The notes: a model not told the origin generated them from the letters alone. 64,000 bases of DNA from Tanytarsus gracilentus (GCA_038502055.1 JAXRKN010000042.1:4092001-4156000); one strand, 5' to 3'. Numbered from the stretch's first letter, positions 24,101 through 38,590 are shown. Made by a program: numbers and translations.

Positions 24101-27100
24101 AATTTCTATCTCATGCGAAACATATATAGTGTCATTTGTTATAATTTTATGCTTTTTCCGGTCGAATTTTATGTTGCATTAATGATGCAATTTTATCCAT
24201 TTCGGATGTTGAGGATGAAATTTTTCATTATCGTTTCACTTATTGTGGTTTGTGGTATTGAACAAAATACATTTCATTTAATAATTTACGCATACAAAAA
24301 ATGCATTAAAAAAATCTGTTAATTTTTGAAGTCACTCAGTCATAATTGAAGGTTTTTAATTTTTAAGCTAAGAATATGACAGGAAGGAATTCCTTTGGTT
24401 AACGTGTGATGAAATTCAAGTTAACCGATGGAAAAATATACACAAGCATGTTGCTGCTGCATGGACCATTGACTTAAATTTTCTGTCAATTTTAGTAAAT
24501 GTTCATCGGAAATTCTCCAACAGTTTTCTTTTTCAAAAGTGTGAGTGCCACTTTTATATGTATGCGATGATTTTCCCCTATTGTAAGGGGAAAATAATTT
24601 TCGGTTTTTTATTTATGTGTGTGTGTTCAAGATGCATTAGTTCGTTTTATTATTAAAGAAAAAAGTTCATAAACATCCAAATTCATATTAAGCTTTCAAT
24701 ATGAGGGTCAATTATTGGAAAAGAAAAAAAAAATATTTTGATGATGAGATAAAGTTTAATTTTGAGATTTAAAACGGAAAGTTTTTGTTTGAAACTAATT
24801 TTTATAATTCTATTAACAAAAATAATGGTGCCAATCTGCCAATACTTGTTGTATTTGTCGTTGTAGCGTTATAGCAAACAAAAAATAATTCATATCATGT
24901 ATAATATGGAAGCGAGAAAAAACGTGTGTTGGAGAATCAACCAATTTATTTTTCTTTCTTTTTTCCGCATTTCAAAGCTTCTCACATATTTTCATTTCAA
25001 AAATATCGCTTTTTATGGCAGCTGCCCCCTTTTTTCTCCTCCCTCTCCATCATCATCATCACCATCGCCATGTACACATATATGTATTGAACCCATAAAA
25101 GAATACATATCCTCCGCATATCGTAATCTAAAGTCAAGAGGAAGATTGAAAGCTCCCTCACTCTTTCTTTACCCAGCATGTATATTTCAATATGTACATT
25201 TTTTTGCTCTAACTCTATGTTTTTTCTTCTAACTGAGAATATGAGTTTGTGCTTGAACCTGTTTCGGTTATAAGCTAGAAAAGCGTAAAAATCTATCCAT
25301 ATATACATATTTGTTGTTGTAATTTATTGAAAGGCGTGGCAATTTTTTACGAATTTTTCCAATTCCTTTGGTTTCGTTATTTCCAAAGCGTCTTTTTCCT
25401 ATTTCTTGATTTTCATGCTTTCTCTCTTCTTCTCGTTGCAACCAATTTTTTAAAAAGAGAGATTTGTGTGGATTTGAAACGAATCCCGAATGAGAGAAGC
25501 ATAAAAAATATCACGGAAAGCTAATGGTATGAAATGAAAAACGTTGGGGATATATAAAATCGAATTCAACATATATCTTCTCTTTTTTTTGTGGCGCACA
25601 CAAAGATATCGAGTGCTTCGCTTTTTGTGCACAATCTCACCCGATGTCATTGTCAACTGAAGTGTAGCACCGTTAAAAAAATTGAAAAAAAAATTGAGAA
25701 AATTGACTCACATATACTTAAACTTTTCTTCGTTTGTGTGTGTTTTAACGCACACCCTAATAGAACCACCACATGGAAAAATTCACCCTCACAAACACCC
25801 CCTATGCACTTTTAGACGATTTTAAATTTCACTCTCTTTGCATTCTTCAAACACTCTCTTTTTGCTTGATATAGTGACCTTAAATGTGTTTGTAATGACT
25901 GCGGAATTTTCATTTTATATACAATTGCAATTTATTTGTCTCGGATCGCGGATGAGAGCAAGAAGACTTTGAAACGTAGAAGATCGTGTCATTCCATGTT
26001 TGATAAACATTTTGAGCAATGAATATTCGGATGTTACTTATTTATTTGCGGTTAAAAATTATATTTTAAATTTATAAAAATATTTTAAAAAGCTTTAAAA
26101 ATATTGATTTTTGGTATCCACAGCAGCTGACGGCTGTCGCTTTCGAAAAGACAAACAAAACATCTGTAACATCTAAGGGACCGACCGAGAACATAACGAT
26201 TATGTGTATAAAAACAATTTTATATCATCACAAAGATGTCCTTGAACTGAAAAAGCTTCCTTGAGACGATGGCGGAGGAGCACTTAATTCGCATTACGAA
26301 AATGTCACAAAGGGGTTTCGCCCGCTACACTCTCTCATTTTACTACTATCTACTATTGCTATGTACTGGCAAATGAAAACGGGAGAGTGGGAAATAAATA
26401 AACGAAGGCAGTGTTGATGTTGATGCCGGCAGATTCAGATACAAACAGCAAAGAGTTTAATTAGCAGGAATTAAATTTTGTATGAAAGACTCTTGCGTCA
26501 CTTTCATGTTCCTACATAAATAAAAGATTTTATACATATACTTTAAGGTCGAGAACATTTGAATAAGATAAAAATCAATAAATTAAGAGATTCTTATGAT
26601 CGTGGCTTATTACATCGAACCGAGCCCATCATTTAATATAGGATTTTTTTTAACTTGTAACATAAGCGTAAACTTTTTTGGAGTTAAAATAATGTCAAAG
26701 TGAGAGCAGTCAACCCTTATATAATTCGTTCACATTAAGGAGGAACTAGCAACGAGGAAAATTAGCACCGGTAAAAACTTTGACAATTGAAAAATCCAAA
26801 ACGATTCCATTTACGAAATTGAAACAATTAAAAATTATTCGTACAATTTAAGTTTCACTTGTCGTTCCTTATTTTTTACTGCCATTTTCGTATCGTCGTC
26901 ATTGGTATTTGAAGGTAAATGTTTTAATGGAAAAGTTTTTGCTGAAAATTTTCATCAAAAATTAAGCTGTCATGGGAAAATTTTAAAATCAAAAATCATT
27001 TATTTTTTAATTTAAAATAAAATTTTCCATTTTAAACTAAATCTAGAAATAATAAAAATCCTGCTTGAATCAAATATTGCGTCAATAACGTATGTTTTCA

Positions 27101-28919
27101 TGGCTTTAATAAGAAATTACAGAAATTTTTAACATGACGATGATTGTGGAGGTGTGTATAAAAGTGTGTAAATTTTCAGACTTTGTCTATAATAACTAAT
27201 ATTTGATATCAAGAATAAAAGAAAAAGTTTATATATAAATTTTTTCGTACAATTAAAAAGTATTTAAACCAACTAAAGTAAAAAGACGGAGAGAAATTTC
27301 AGCAATTGTGGTAGAAATTTCTTCTACATAAGTTTATCACCTGTTCATAAACCGCATGAACAAAAAGTCAATTCCCAATTTCCCCCTCTGTTCATTTATA
27401 CCATAACTCAATTTAATTTTGGCAAAACACATGTAGTGTAGGTCAGAGTTTGGGTGGAGGAAATTGTTTTCTTTTGCTAATTGATAAAGCCAATAATGAC
27501 ATTGAGGGTTGGTTGGTTAGCGTTTAACAACGTGCCTCAATGCATGAAAAGAGTGTAAAATAATATTAAATTTCGCGGAAAATTTTCATCATGATTTTCA
27601 CCCACAATTCAGGCCGTATACCAAGCATTTTTCCTTTAGTTATTTGATAATTATTTAAATAATTAGTTTTATTATGTTATATCCAATGATGTCAACAAGT
27701 ACAGCGCTATGCGCCATGTTCATTGTATTGAAAGTCAATAAATGTATGTGTGAAATGCTATTAAAATCTAATTACGGCGATAATTAATTATTACCGCTGT
27801 TCATCACTTTGTTTTTGTAGATAAAAGCGGGGGAGAGAGATGATAAAATCGCGCGAGTTGCGAACATAAATTTTCACTGTTGCTTCCCTTCCGCAACGCT
27901 CTCGTTTTGCCGCGAGGTTTGCAACTTTTTGTGTACAAATAAAAGCGATGTGAAGCACGCACAAAAGGGTACTACTACTTGTTGCCAATTTCAGATACTC
28001 TTGATTTTACAAATTTAATATACTTTAAATTAGAAATTTTTCTATTTCTGTCTAATTATTTAATCATCGGAATGCATATGAGAGCCCATGGTTTTTTATT
28101 CACCCGTGTATAAATATATATAATATGTGTATACAGTGCGTCATTTGCATTATCCTCAAACTCCATTCAATTTTATCATTTCATCTAACAGCAGTAAAAG
28201 AAGCAAAAATAAAATTGATATCCCAAGGGATAAATCACTTTTTTCTATAGCAACATAATAATGATAATTCAATGGCTCTTTATGGTATTGTGTATTATTG
28301 CCGCACTGTAAATTGATCAAAATGTATTGTTATTGTACATAGTCGTTGACTCTTTTTTTTTGTTATGCTCGAAAGTGGTTTTAATATCCATCTTAAGAGG
28401 AGCTATCATTGAGATATTTTTCTGCGAGGGAAATTTTTATGTTTTACAATTTTATTGATGGGATCTGCCACAAGTATTTTTTTCGTTTTCCTTTTCATAA
28501 ATCATTCCATTTCTTCTTTTCTTCAAATGGAAATATGACTGTTTTTGTGAATATAAAAATAATTGGGGAAAACATATTTCTGTTGAGCATTATCAATCGA
28601 CAAAACCGAGTTGAAAGTGCTCAATCGTGTAATCAACCAAAAGTACTTAAGTTAAAAATCATCTGCATGTTCTTTTCATTTGACAAAAAGTACATTTTCT
28701 AAAGTATTTTGAATGGAGTGGAATGGAAAATCATCTTCATGTACTTTTTTAATGACGACAATTTCATACATTTATTCTTTTAGCTCTTTTCACTGTATTG
28801 ATGAATGAATAAAAAATATCTCTATTTAACATGAGACTCATAGGTTAAAAAAATAATTTTAAAGCTGTAAGGAGAAATAAAATTTACTAGTTTTAATGTC
28901 ACATACTATTTCATTTCAT
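18118..28919. other. 10.8-kb gene-poor interval
   Basis: No coding exon, tRNA or rRNA could be supported. Many short frames exist (for example 24077-24322, 24897-25232, 28409-28702), but they are AT-driven, lack domains and have no splice continuity. The stretch could contain distal cis-regulatory DNA or long-intron non-coding transcripts, but I see no direct evidence of either. Confidence 0.5.
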
Positions 28920-28925
28920 TTTATT
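28920..28925 (-). terminator. Poly(A) signal AATAAA for Mtor
   Basis: AATAAA on the minus strand, about 94 nt beyond the Mtor stop. Confidence 0.65.
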
Positions 28926-29018
28926 TTATACATTCTTGATGATGGATTTCTTACACTTGTGCGGATTTAACGATTTCTTAATCTGTGAAAAAAATTGATA
29001 AAAGCGTTGATAAATGTA

Positions 29019-32000
29019 TTAAAAGCGCATTGTATTACTAAAGTTTGGACTGCCTCTTCCTCGGCCACCGCGTGCGCGAGAACCACGACCGCTAGTGTTT
29101 CCTCGAGGACTCGCGAACATTGCTTGATTATTTCGGTTTGGAGATACTTAATTTGAAAAAAAAATCATTCAATTATGTGTCAACGATTTTTTAAAAAAAA
29201 TTCCCACTTACATCCTTGCTGGTCCATGAGATCACCTTGATTCCAAATAATTGGAGCTCTTCCACGTTGTCCGCGATTGAAACCTCTGCCTCGCGGTGGG
29301 CTTGAGCTTAAAGTTCCTCTAGGACCCATTCCTCCTGATCGAGTTGTACGCACAAGAGGTTGTTCCAAAACATCAGCTTCACTTGTTTCATCCTATCAAA
29401 TTTGAATATATAAAATGGAAGAGTATTTCAAGTTTCAAAAATACCTCTACGAGTCCTGTTGTTGTCGACGACTTTTCACCTTCGGAACTGACGGCGTCAT
29501 CGCCTCCCTCGTCGGTATCTTGAGAAGCAGAAAATTTAATTATTATTTATAGTTATTTAAAATAACTATCGCTTTATCACTTTGCCCTCAAATCGTTAAA
29601 GTTTCCAATTTTTATGTACTGTTGCATAAGTGAGATATATGTGAAATTTTCAATTCTCGAAAAAATGTCAATTTCATTCGAGTACATTCATTTACTGTCT
29701 ATCACTGCACAACACTTACATTAAAGATCGATGAAAAATACGAGCAATAATTATCGATAATTATCAAAAATTATTAGAAAAAAAATCGACATCCAATTAA
29801 CAGAAACCTTATTGGGATTATTCTTTTGGTCTGATGTCAAAGCACATTAGTACTCTATTGAAAAATAATACACGCACGTTATGCGCGTCCTTACTATGCT
29901 TTGTAAAGATTTAAATTTATTTACCTTCATCTGCTGTTATACTAATTTCTGGAACTTGACTTTCCTCTTGATTGCTTGTACTCGAACCGGGTACTGGCTG
30001 ATCAATGTCTTGTTGAATAACCGTTGAAATGCTAGATGATGTAGAGCTAGTGCTGGTTGAGTCGTTAATGAGAATTTCACTGGATTGTTGAGTCAATTGC
30101 TGCGGAATATTTGGAACGGTGTGGCCTGTAGTGGCGACTTCCCGTCCATGTTCCTCCGATAAATCGATTCGAGTATCGTCCATGCCTTCGGCGAGAGGAC
30201 GATTTTGAACGCCCGTTGTTGTGGAAGAGGTTGATTCGCCAAACGTGAAGCGTGCAGCAGCATGAGGGACTTGTGCATGTGCAGGCGAAGACACGACTTC
30301 TGAAAAAGCATCGTTACGCGATCGATAAAGAGTAGGAGTGCTTGGAACAATGCGATCGTCTGAAGCATCGTCGAAAGTCTGACCCATTAATGTCAAGTGC
30401 TGTGTTTGTTGGCGAGAGGTGGGAGCATTTGGAGACTGTCGCCATTGAGAAATTGTTGCGGGACTTAAAGAAGTCGATGGTCCCGCCTCGTTTCCATTAC
30501 CATTTCCTGTTCCACTGGAAATGCTCTGAATTTGCTGTTGATTTGACGATAATCTTTCATTTGAAGACGGTTCACTGGATTGACTACTCTGTCGAATGGC
30601 AGCAGAGCTTTGATTAGGAACCTCAGATAAGTCCTCTACTTCTACTTCATTGTTGGCACTCGATTGAATGTCGTCAATGTCGGGTCCTTCTTCCATCTCT
30701 TGATGTCCCATTTCGTAGCTATATCCAGTGTCCATTCCATCATTCTCAAATCCCTCGGCATTTCCCTCATCCGGCATCGTATCATCGTCATCTTCGGACG
30801 ATAAAACTATTGCATCATCTTCTTGGTCTAAATATTCAAATTAATACATGTATAAATTTCAATAAGATAATGTCCGTGTAATTACCATCTTGATCTCTTT
30901 GCGATGATGTTGGAACTTGATACTCGACTTCCAGACCCGACTCAGAAACTCCCTGGAAAACGCCCTCTTGAATGCGCGTTCTTTTCTGAGGAATTGACTT
31001 ATTTGACTGCTCATCATTCGAAGTTGAGCTATCACCCTCTTCGTCGCGAGGCCTTTTATGGGAGCCTGTTGTCGTAACCGTGCTACTTGATGCCTGCTGA
31101 TGTGTCCCAACCTGTGCTGGCTGTGCCTTTTGAAAATTAAATGAAAAATTATAGCTCCGTATATATTATTTTGGTTTTTAAACCTGTTTTCGATGTGAAG
31201 AATTAATTGTGAATATAAAACTTTCTAAATGATAGGCTAGTAAACCCTACAAACTGGGAAAAAGATTTGAAATGGTTGTCCTACGAGGAGTTAGGCCATT
31301 TAGTATCTTACTTTTCACTTCTCACTTTCTTCTTTCTTACGATCTTAGTGGGCGGATATCTAAGAACGGCTGGTCGGATTTGCTCGGGTTTGTAGCTAAA
31401 GATCGGGTTTTGGCTCTAGTTGTGCAAGAAGTATTTTGTTTTGAGGTACGACCCTCGAAGGACCGTCCCTGAGTGCAAAAATGTCCTTTTTATACAAATT
31501 TTTTTTTATGGCTTCATGGGTATCGTTGAACTCGGGATTGGACCAGGAATCGATTGCTATAGATGATTTTTGAGGAATGTCCGTCATGGACGGCCAGGCT
31601 GCCACTAATGTCATTTTTCAGAATATGGCTTCATGTATGTCGTTGACTCGTTTTGGTCTTGCTTGATGTTTTGAAGATGTCCTCTGGTCGACCGGGTCCC
31701 AAAATGTCCATTTTCAGAACTTGGCTTCATGTTTCTTGCTCTCTTGCCCGGAATCGATTTCTGCGTTTTTGAGGAATGTCCTCATGGTCGGCCGGACTGC
31801 CATAATGTCCATTTTTCAGAACTGCGGCTTCATGTTGTCTTGAGTCGTTATTGCTCGGAATCGATTTACTTGTGATTTTTGAAGATGTCCTTCTGGCCGG
31901 CCAGAGTGCCACTAATGCCCTTGCAACGGAGTGGGTACTAATCTATGCGGAGCTATTGGAAATGGCAACGCCGTTTGCAGACCCATCTTGTTTTTATTGT

Positions 32001-35000
32001 AACTTTTAAAATAAAAAAATTAACGTACCATTGAGGAATGAGATCCCGAGGTACTTGGAGTTTGACTCTCGAAACTCTGAATATTCTGAGTTGGTTGATT
32101 TTCGATTCGCGGTGATACTAGAGCAACTGCTTGTTGAATTTGTTGGCCTTTTCCGTGGAAAAATCAAATAAATAAATTTATTTATTATGCTTATATTTTA
32201 AAAATACCTTGCTGACCGCCGGTGACAACAATTTGAATGGAGCCCTCTGCCGAGACGACATTCTGCTCGACCTCTTGACTTTGTGAGGAACTTTCAGCAG
32301 TGTTTGAGCTTATCTGCTGAGGAGTTACTGCCGCTACAACAACCGTAGCAGAACTCGTCGCAGGCATATAATCTGTGTGAGAGCTTGTTGGCGAACTCGA
32401 CATCACTTCACTCGGCTGACTTGATCCAGTCGTGTGAACTTGTTGTGTTGCCCTTAATTGAAATAAGATTTATTAATTTAATTTTTTCAAACATATAAAA
32501 GAAGCATAATTACTTTGGAGAAACAATAGCAGTTACACTATTTGATCCCTGTGCTGTGCTTGAGCCCGCATTTGAAACATTTGTAGTCGGCATAACGGCA
32601 GCAGTTCGTGAATTTTGAACGGGTCTTATTGAGGCCAATGGAGTTTCTCCAGATGATTGATTTCCTCCGCGCCATGGCTGGACTGTAGCCGATTGTTGTT
32701 GACTTGGCCCTGCAATCATTTGGGGTTTAACATTAGCAGTGCGAGTTGCAGCATCCGCAGATGTTTTTTCCATAGTACTTGTAGATGGCTTCGATGCCAT
32801 TTGATTAGAGCCCATTTGACGATGCAATTGATTTAATCGCTTCATATAATCACTCTTCTCATTAACCAAGTCCAAATTTTCTTTTTCCAACCGCTGAATG
32901 CGTGTTTCAAATTGAGCCTTAAGGCCTCGCATTACTTGATCGTGCTCATCACTACTATTTTCTTGCTGTGACTTTAAACTATTTACTTCTCTCGTCAATT
33001 GTTCCTTCTTTTCATTTAGCTGAGCAATCTTGTTTTTGGCTTGAACCAATAGCTGCTTACATGACTCCTCCTTGTTAATAGTGGCCTGTAACTCATCATT
33101 GACCAGTTGAAGTTGATTATTTGTGCCACGAATTGCATCGATTTCTTGCTGCAATTCTTGAATCCGGACTTCAAACTGTTCCTGTTGACTGCTAGTACTC
33201 GGCTCACTAGCAATTGTTTCTCCTGTAGCGCTTGGAGTATTATCTCCCTGTTCAGCTGAAACCACACTAACGCCCGAATCGATTTGAGTTTTCAGCTCCA
33301 AATACTGATCCTTATATCTCTTGGCAATCTTGCGAATTTGAATTTCCTTTTCCTTGAGTTGGTTAAGGGCCGTTTCACGGCTGTTGACTTCCTCGTTGAG
33401 CTTCCTAACTTCATCTTCTTTATTTTCAGCACGAACACGCGTTTCGAGCAATTCTTGGCTAACTTTAATAGAATTCTGACGGAATGTAACCATCTCTTCC
33501 GTGAGACGCTTAATTTCGGTCTGATTTTGAGCAATTTGCTTTTGTAAATTGGAATTGTCTCCTTCGATTCGAGCCTTTTCTTGCCTAAGTTGTCCACTCT
33601 CATCGACGGTCTTTTTGAGAAGGTCTTTTTCTTGTTGCAGCATTTTCGCAAGATTTTCTCGTTCACTCTGCAATCGCTTCCAGTCTTCGGGAGAATTTTT
33701 GTTCGATCTCTCGACAAGCGCATTTGCCCGTTGACGCCAGCGTGTCGCTTCAGTTCTAAGCGAGGTGTTTTCTGTGACAAGGCTCTCAGTTTTAGTCTCA
33801 AGTTCGCGATTTTTCTCCTGTAGCGGAATCAATTCGTCTTCAACTTTTGTCACGCGCTCTTGAAGAGCTGCAAACTTAACGGCCAAGGCATCACGTTCTT
33901 CGCGCAACACACGATTGCTGTCGGTTATGGCGTTAAGAGTTTCGACCTTACGCAATAAATCTTGATGTTTTTCACTGTTGATTGATGACGATTGATCGTC
34001 TCGGCGATTAACATACAGAGCTTGTGTGTCGTCAAATTTCTTCTGCATCCCCTGTAATTCCGATTTTAAGCGGATATTCTCGGACTTGAGAATGTCAAAT
34101 TTGGCTACCGCAATATCTTTCTCCTTTCGCAAGTATTTGATAATTTGAAGCAATTGGTCGCTTGACTTATCATCAATGGATCGATTTAGATCAGCAGTAG
34201 ATGTGTCCGCTTGCATGGAATCGTTCATCGATTGTGAGACATTCATGAAAATCTTGGATGTAAGCTCTTGAATTTGATCATGAAGGGCGGCATTTTGTTT
34301 ATCAAGATCTTCGAGTCGATTCTCCAGCTCAATTTTCTCTTGATTCAAATTTGCCTCCTTGTCTAGCCACATAGCTTGACAACTCTCCAATTTTCCTTCA
34401 GCTATTTCACGCGCTGCCTTTAGTTCATTAAACTGCTGACGTATCGATGATATCTCTTCCTTCATACGAGCCATAGCTTTAATATCCTCAGAGTGTAAAA
34501 TCATCTCATTTGCATACTTCTGCTCTGCTGAATCTAAACTTGCAGCAAGAGCTACTGATTTTTCTCGCATATCCCTCAACTCTCGATTATTTTCGCTTAT
34601 TTTCATGAGAGCTTCTTTCAGATCGAGCTGTGCCTTGTGCAGTTGAGTGCTGGAATCACCCGCCATGAGCTGGCGATTGTTGATGTCTAATGAAATTTCA
34701 GTTTCCAAATCGAGCACTCTTTGTTTCAAGTTAGCTTCATTCTTCTTTGTTTCCGATAAATCAACCTCTATGCGCGTTTTATACTCATTGGAGGTCTCAT
34801 TTAGTTCGAGTAATTGTTTCTCATACGAATCAGCCATGTCACAGTATTGCTTAGCATGTTCTCTAGCGAAACCCAACTCCTTTTCGAGAGTTTCCTTCTC
34901 CAAGAGTACCTCGTTGAGTTTAATTTCCATTTCTTTGCGTAATTTATTTGCTAGAGCAACGGGATTTTCACCCTCCGTTGGTGTTAGTGCCGATTGGAGT

Positions 35001-38000
35001 TTCTTGCTTAGCTGATCAACCTTCTGAGATTTTCTTTCAATGTCCTCGCGAGCTTGCAAAAGTTCATCGCGGAATTTCATAGCCAATTTTTTTTCCTCTT
35101 CCATTTGTTCCTTTGCCGTTTGCGTTTGACGCTCGAGACTCTTCGATAGCTCACGGAATTGATCTTGTTCTTCTTGCAATCGTCGTCTAAGCGCCGAACA
35201 TTCTCTTGTTACTTCATCTAGACGCGTTTCTAAGCGCATTTTTCCCTCCGACTCAGATCGCTCCATGGAAGTTTTAATCATCTCCAAATTATTGAGCACG
35301 AGACTGTTGCTTTGACGTTCTCGATATAAAACCTCGCGTTCTGCTTTAAGATGAATTTCACTATCTTTGAGCATTCTATTTTCTTGCGAAAGTTTCTCAG
35401 CCATTCTCTCTGCATGATTGAGTTTTGTGACAGAATTCATGGCCTCATTGCGAAGGTACGTCATGGCCGTTTCGTGCTTAATAATTGTCGCTTCATAGTT
35501 TCTATTACGATCTTCGAGCGCTTGAATTTGTTTCTTGTAAGTCGAAATATTCTTCTGCTGTACTTTCAATTGTCCATCGAAATGTTCTACTTGTGCTCGA
35601 AGCTTGCAGTTAAGTGTAGACACTTCCCGAAGTTCTGTGCGAAGACTATCAAATTGTTTGTTAAGCATTTCATCATTCTGATGTTTTTCCTTTCGATAAT
35701 GTTCATACTCCTCCTTGATGGTTTTAAGTTCACTCTCATTTTGCTTCAATTTAATTTCCAAATCCACAAAACGCTTATCCTTTTCGAGATTTGTTGAGCT
35801 TGAATTTAGTCCAGTGGAATTGAGACTCATGTTACTGGCGCTCGGTGTGTTTTCATCTTCACCGAAAGTGTCAGTAATGCTAGAATTCTTACTTGGTGCC
35901 TTCTTTGAGACTTCATTGTAGAGTTTTTTGAAATGATCACGTTGCGAAATGCATCTTTCCATCATATGAGTTTGTCGTTCCATAGTCGCTTGCATCTCTT
36001 GAAGTCGCCGAGTATAGTTTTCAATCTTTGCCTCGTATGTAGCCTGATCCATGTGACTCTTAATTTCGTCCATCTCCTCAACTTTGTTTGTCAAGTCACG
36101 AACTATTGCGAGCAGTTGAACGTTGTTTTGTTGCAGCTCTTGGATATCGCCGAAAGTCACTAGTCGCTTTGTTATCACATCATTTCCACTCATTTCAGAC
36201 GTGATCGAATCGTCATTCATTGGGCCTTTTCCGCCTCGAGCCTGCTCAATTATTTGTAGCAGGTGGCAAACTTGTCTACTCAAATCGTGTCGATCGCGCA
36301 TTACCTCTTTCAATTGACTTTCCATGCTCTTTACCTTTATTTTTTATAGATTAAGATATTAATTTATTTATTTTTTAAATTACAAAAGCTGTACAAGTAC
36401 CTTCAGTGCTAAGTCATCAATCTGTTGACGTGTGTCGACTCGTTCGCGAATGAGTGTTTCCAACTGATTGTTGATCTCGGTATTGACCTCTGACGCCTTT
36501 TCAAGTTCAATTTGAGTTCGCTGAATTATTGGTGCTTTCTCCTGGATCTCTTGTAAGACCTCAGAGAATCTCAATTTCAACTGCTCATGTTCCTTTCGTT
36601 CACGTGTAAGATCTTCGGTGGCATTGACATAGAGAGTGAAAATTTCCGTCAATGACTTACCGGATTTTATCAATTTGCTCGTAGTTGCTGCGGCTGGGCA
36701 GAGTTTTTCAACAGCAATATCGATGTTCTCTTGTTGAGCAGCCTTGAGGAGTTCGTTGGCATTTTTAAGTTCATCTTCGAGCGATTGAATGATTTCATTT
36801 TTTTCGGACAAATTTTGCTGATGTTGCACCTCAGCCTGACGATATTTAGTCTCCAAATTACCGTATTCGTCTATTTGTAAAAATTATAATATTTAGAATT
36901 CGAAAAGGTTTAACAATTATATATATTACCTGTTGCTTCTTTGAGAGTCGAACGTAATTCACTGACGATACTCGCTATGTCGCGTTGTTCACCCATAACT
37001 TCTTCACTCTTTTCCTTATACAAATCGGCCAAGCGAGTCTTTGCCTGTAACTCCTTTTGATATTTTTCCATCATCTTTGTAAACTCATCATTATGCGCAA
37101 GAGTCTGCTGTGAAAGCTCTTCAATTCTTGCATTGAGGGATGCATTGGTTTCGGTGAGATGACTGATTTGAGAGTTGGCTATGTTCAGTTCCTCGGTCTT
37201 TTCGTGGAGCTTTGTTTCAACTGTCATTGCCCTGGTGGTGGAATCCTTTCGGATTTTTTGCAATTCTTGAATATTTCTATTGAGATCAGCGGTTAACATA
37301 TCAATTTGACTTTGAAGAAGTACTCGCTCTTGATCAATTCGCTTTTCCTTAAATTCAATAGCAGACTCCTTGTGCTGAATCTCGTCAAACTTGGAAAGCG
37401 CCTCGCATTTTGCATTTATTGCAGACTGAAGCTGTTGCTTAAGCGCCTTTAAATCTTCCTCTAGACGTTCCACTTCAAAATTTCGACGCTCCACCATCTT
37501 TAAAAGACTATCCCGTTCATCGGCGAGGCCATGTCTGTCTTTGCGATACTCCAAGAGCTCGGTCTCATTGCGCTTTAGACTTTCGGTAAGCCCCATCACA
37601 TCTTGTCTTGCTTCATCCAGTTGATCGCGTAATTCTTTAATGAAAAATTTAAAAAAATAGTTTTTTAAGTCATTATTTACTTTAACATACCTTCAATGCA
37701 TGTCTGAGCTGATTGTGCCTTTGAAGACTCATCCTGTAACTTTTCCGAAAGCTCTGATATGGTCTGTTCATACTCTGTCCGGAAGCCGTCTGTAAGAGGT
37801 TAAAGTTATTTGATTAAAGTTTTTTTCACTGCGAGAAGCCATTGTGGAAAAAACAAGAGTTGAAATTTTATGTACAAAGGACATTTTGACTTATGTAAAT
37901 TTAGCATTTTAATGATTGCAATTAATATCGACTAGATTTACTCTTTACTTACCGAGATTTACTTTTTGAGTTTCATATAGTGCCTTCATCTCGAGAAATT

Positions 38001-38109
38001 CTGAGAAAAATAGTTCGTATTTAGTGCGAACATCGTCTGGCAGCTTTTCCACATCTTCCTTCGAAAGAACACGATTGCCGATCGAAGTAAATCCTTTTTC
38101 AGTCTCCAT
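29019..38109 (-). CDS. Mtor: Megator/Tpr, nuclear-pore basket protein
   Basis: Twelve exons, all in phase: 38109-37953, 37789-37691, 37634-36930, 36870-36401, 36334-32514, 32452-32208, 32147-32029, 31126-30886, 30827-29925, 29518-29445, 29392-29212 and 29146-29019. They total 7143 nt, about 2380 aa, close to the size known for the family. The N-terminal two thirds is almost continuous heptad-type coiled coil, rich in E, K, Q and L. The C-terminal third is disordered, Ser/Thr/Gln-rich and acidic, with a basic nuclear-localisation-like patch (SHKRPRDEEGD) in exon 8. It ends in an RG-rich tail (SGRGSRARGGRGRGSPNF). Tpr/Megator forms the nuclear basket filaments. It acts in mRNA export, chromatin exclusion at pores and the spindle matrix. 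The start Met begins METEKGFTSIGNRVLSKEDV, matching the short N-terminal lead of Tpr. Most introns are 55-85 bp, plus a few longer ones, and intron 7 (32028-31127) is about 900 bp because it carries repeats. It is head-to-head with btz. Confidence 0.97.
31260..31930 (+). repeat. Minisatellite-bearing insertion in Mtor intron 7
   Basis: Degenerate units containing 'ggcttcatg', 'gaatcgatt', 'gatttttgaggaatgtcc' and 'ggccggccag-ctgcca' recur with the 'ggcttcatg' landmark near 31509, 31626, 31722 and 31825, so the period is about 95-117 bp. The same unit, at higher quality, lies at 50640-51060 inside a hAT-type element, so this is probably part of a related transposon. It accounts for the abnormal length of this intron (about 900 bp against about 60 bp). 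I could not define the element's ends. Confidence 0.8.
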
Positions 38110-38590
38110 AGTGTCTCCTTAAGATTACGAAATAGCAAAAAAGAATGATTTCGAAGTGTTTTAATCGTTTTTTAGGCGGCGTAAAATTATGTCTGCCGCG
38201 TTTTAGGTGTGTTCAGGAAAAAAATCATCAGGGGGATTGCAAGTGAATCGAAAAAAACTATAAGCGAACTCAAAAAATATTCTTAAAGAACATAGTTTTT
38301 TTCTGTATATATTTAAGTACTATCTTAAATTTAAAATTCTTAAAAAGAATTACTCGATAATGCATTGTCATTAATTTAATTAAAAATAAGTACCTAAAAA
38401 TTTTTTTGGAATTTTTTTAAACGACTAAAGACTGTTAAATTTGAATTTTTACTAGACAGACAGACCGATTAAAACTCGGTGCCACACGCTAAAAAAGTGT
38501 TCATTGAGGGGTAAAAAGAAAAGTTTATTAAATAATTCTTAAAACAACGCATTAAATACTCTAATTAAACTTTATTAGTAATCAGCTATC
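38110..38590. promoter_or_regulatory. Bidirectional promoter interval, Mtor / btz
   Basis: Only 481 bp separate the start codons of two divergently transcribed genes, so both promoters and both 5' UTRs must lie here unless there are distant leader exons. I see no convincing TATA box in a suitable place. No specific factor site is claimed. Confidence 0.65.

Noticed and set aside
25030..25100. Runs of catcat and atatgtat considered as a possible regulatory cluster
   Set aside because: Simple-sequence composition typical of the surrounding DNA. No defined motif.
30859..31110. 83-residue minus-strand frame starting MGHISRHQ
   Set aside because: It is a frame shadow of Mtor exon 8 (31126-30886), whose true frame reads AQPAQVGTHQQASSSTV and links in phase to its neighbours.
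33292..35797. Several plus-strand and alternate minus-strand frames of 60-170 residues
   Set aside because: All lie within the large Mtor coiled-coil exon and arise from its biased codon composition.
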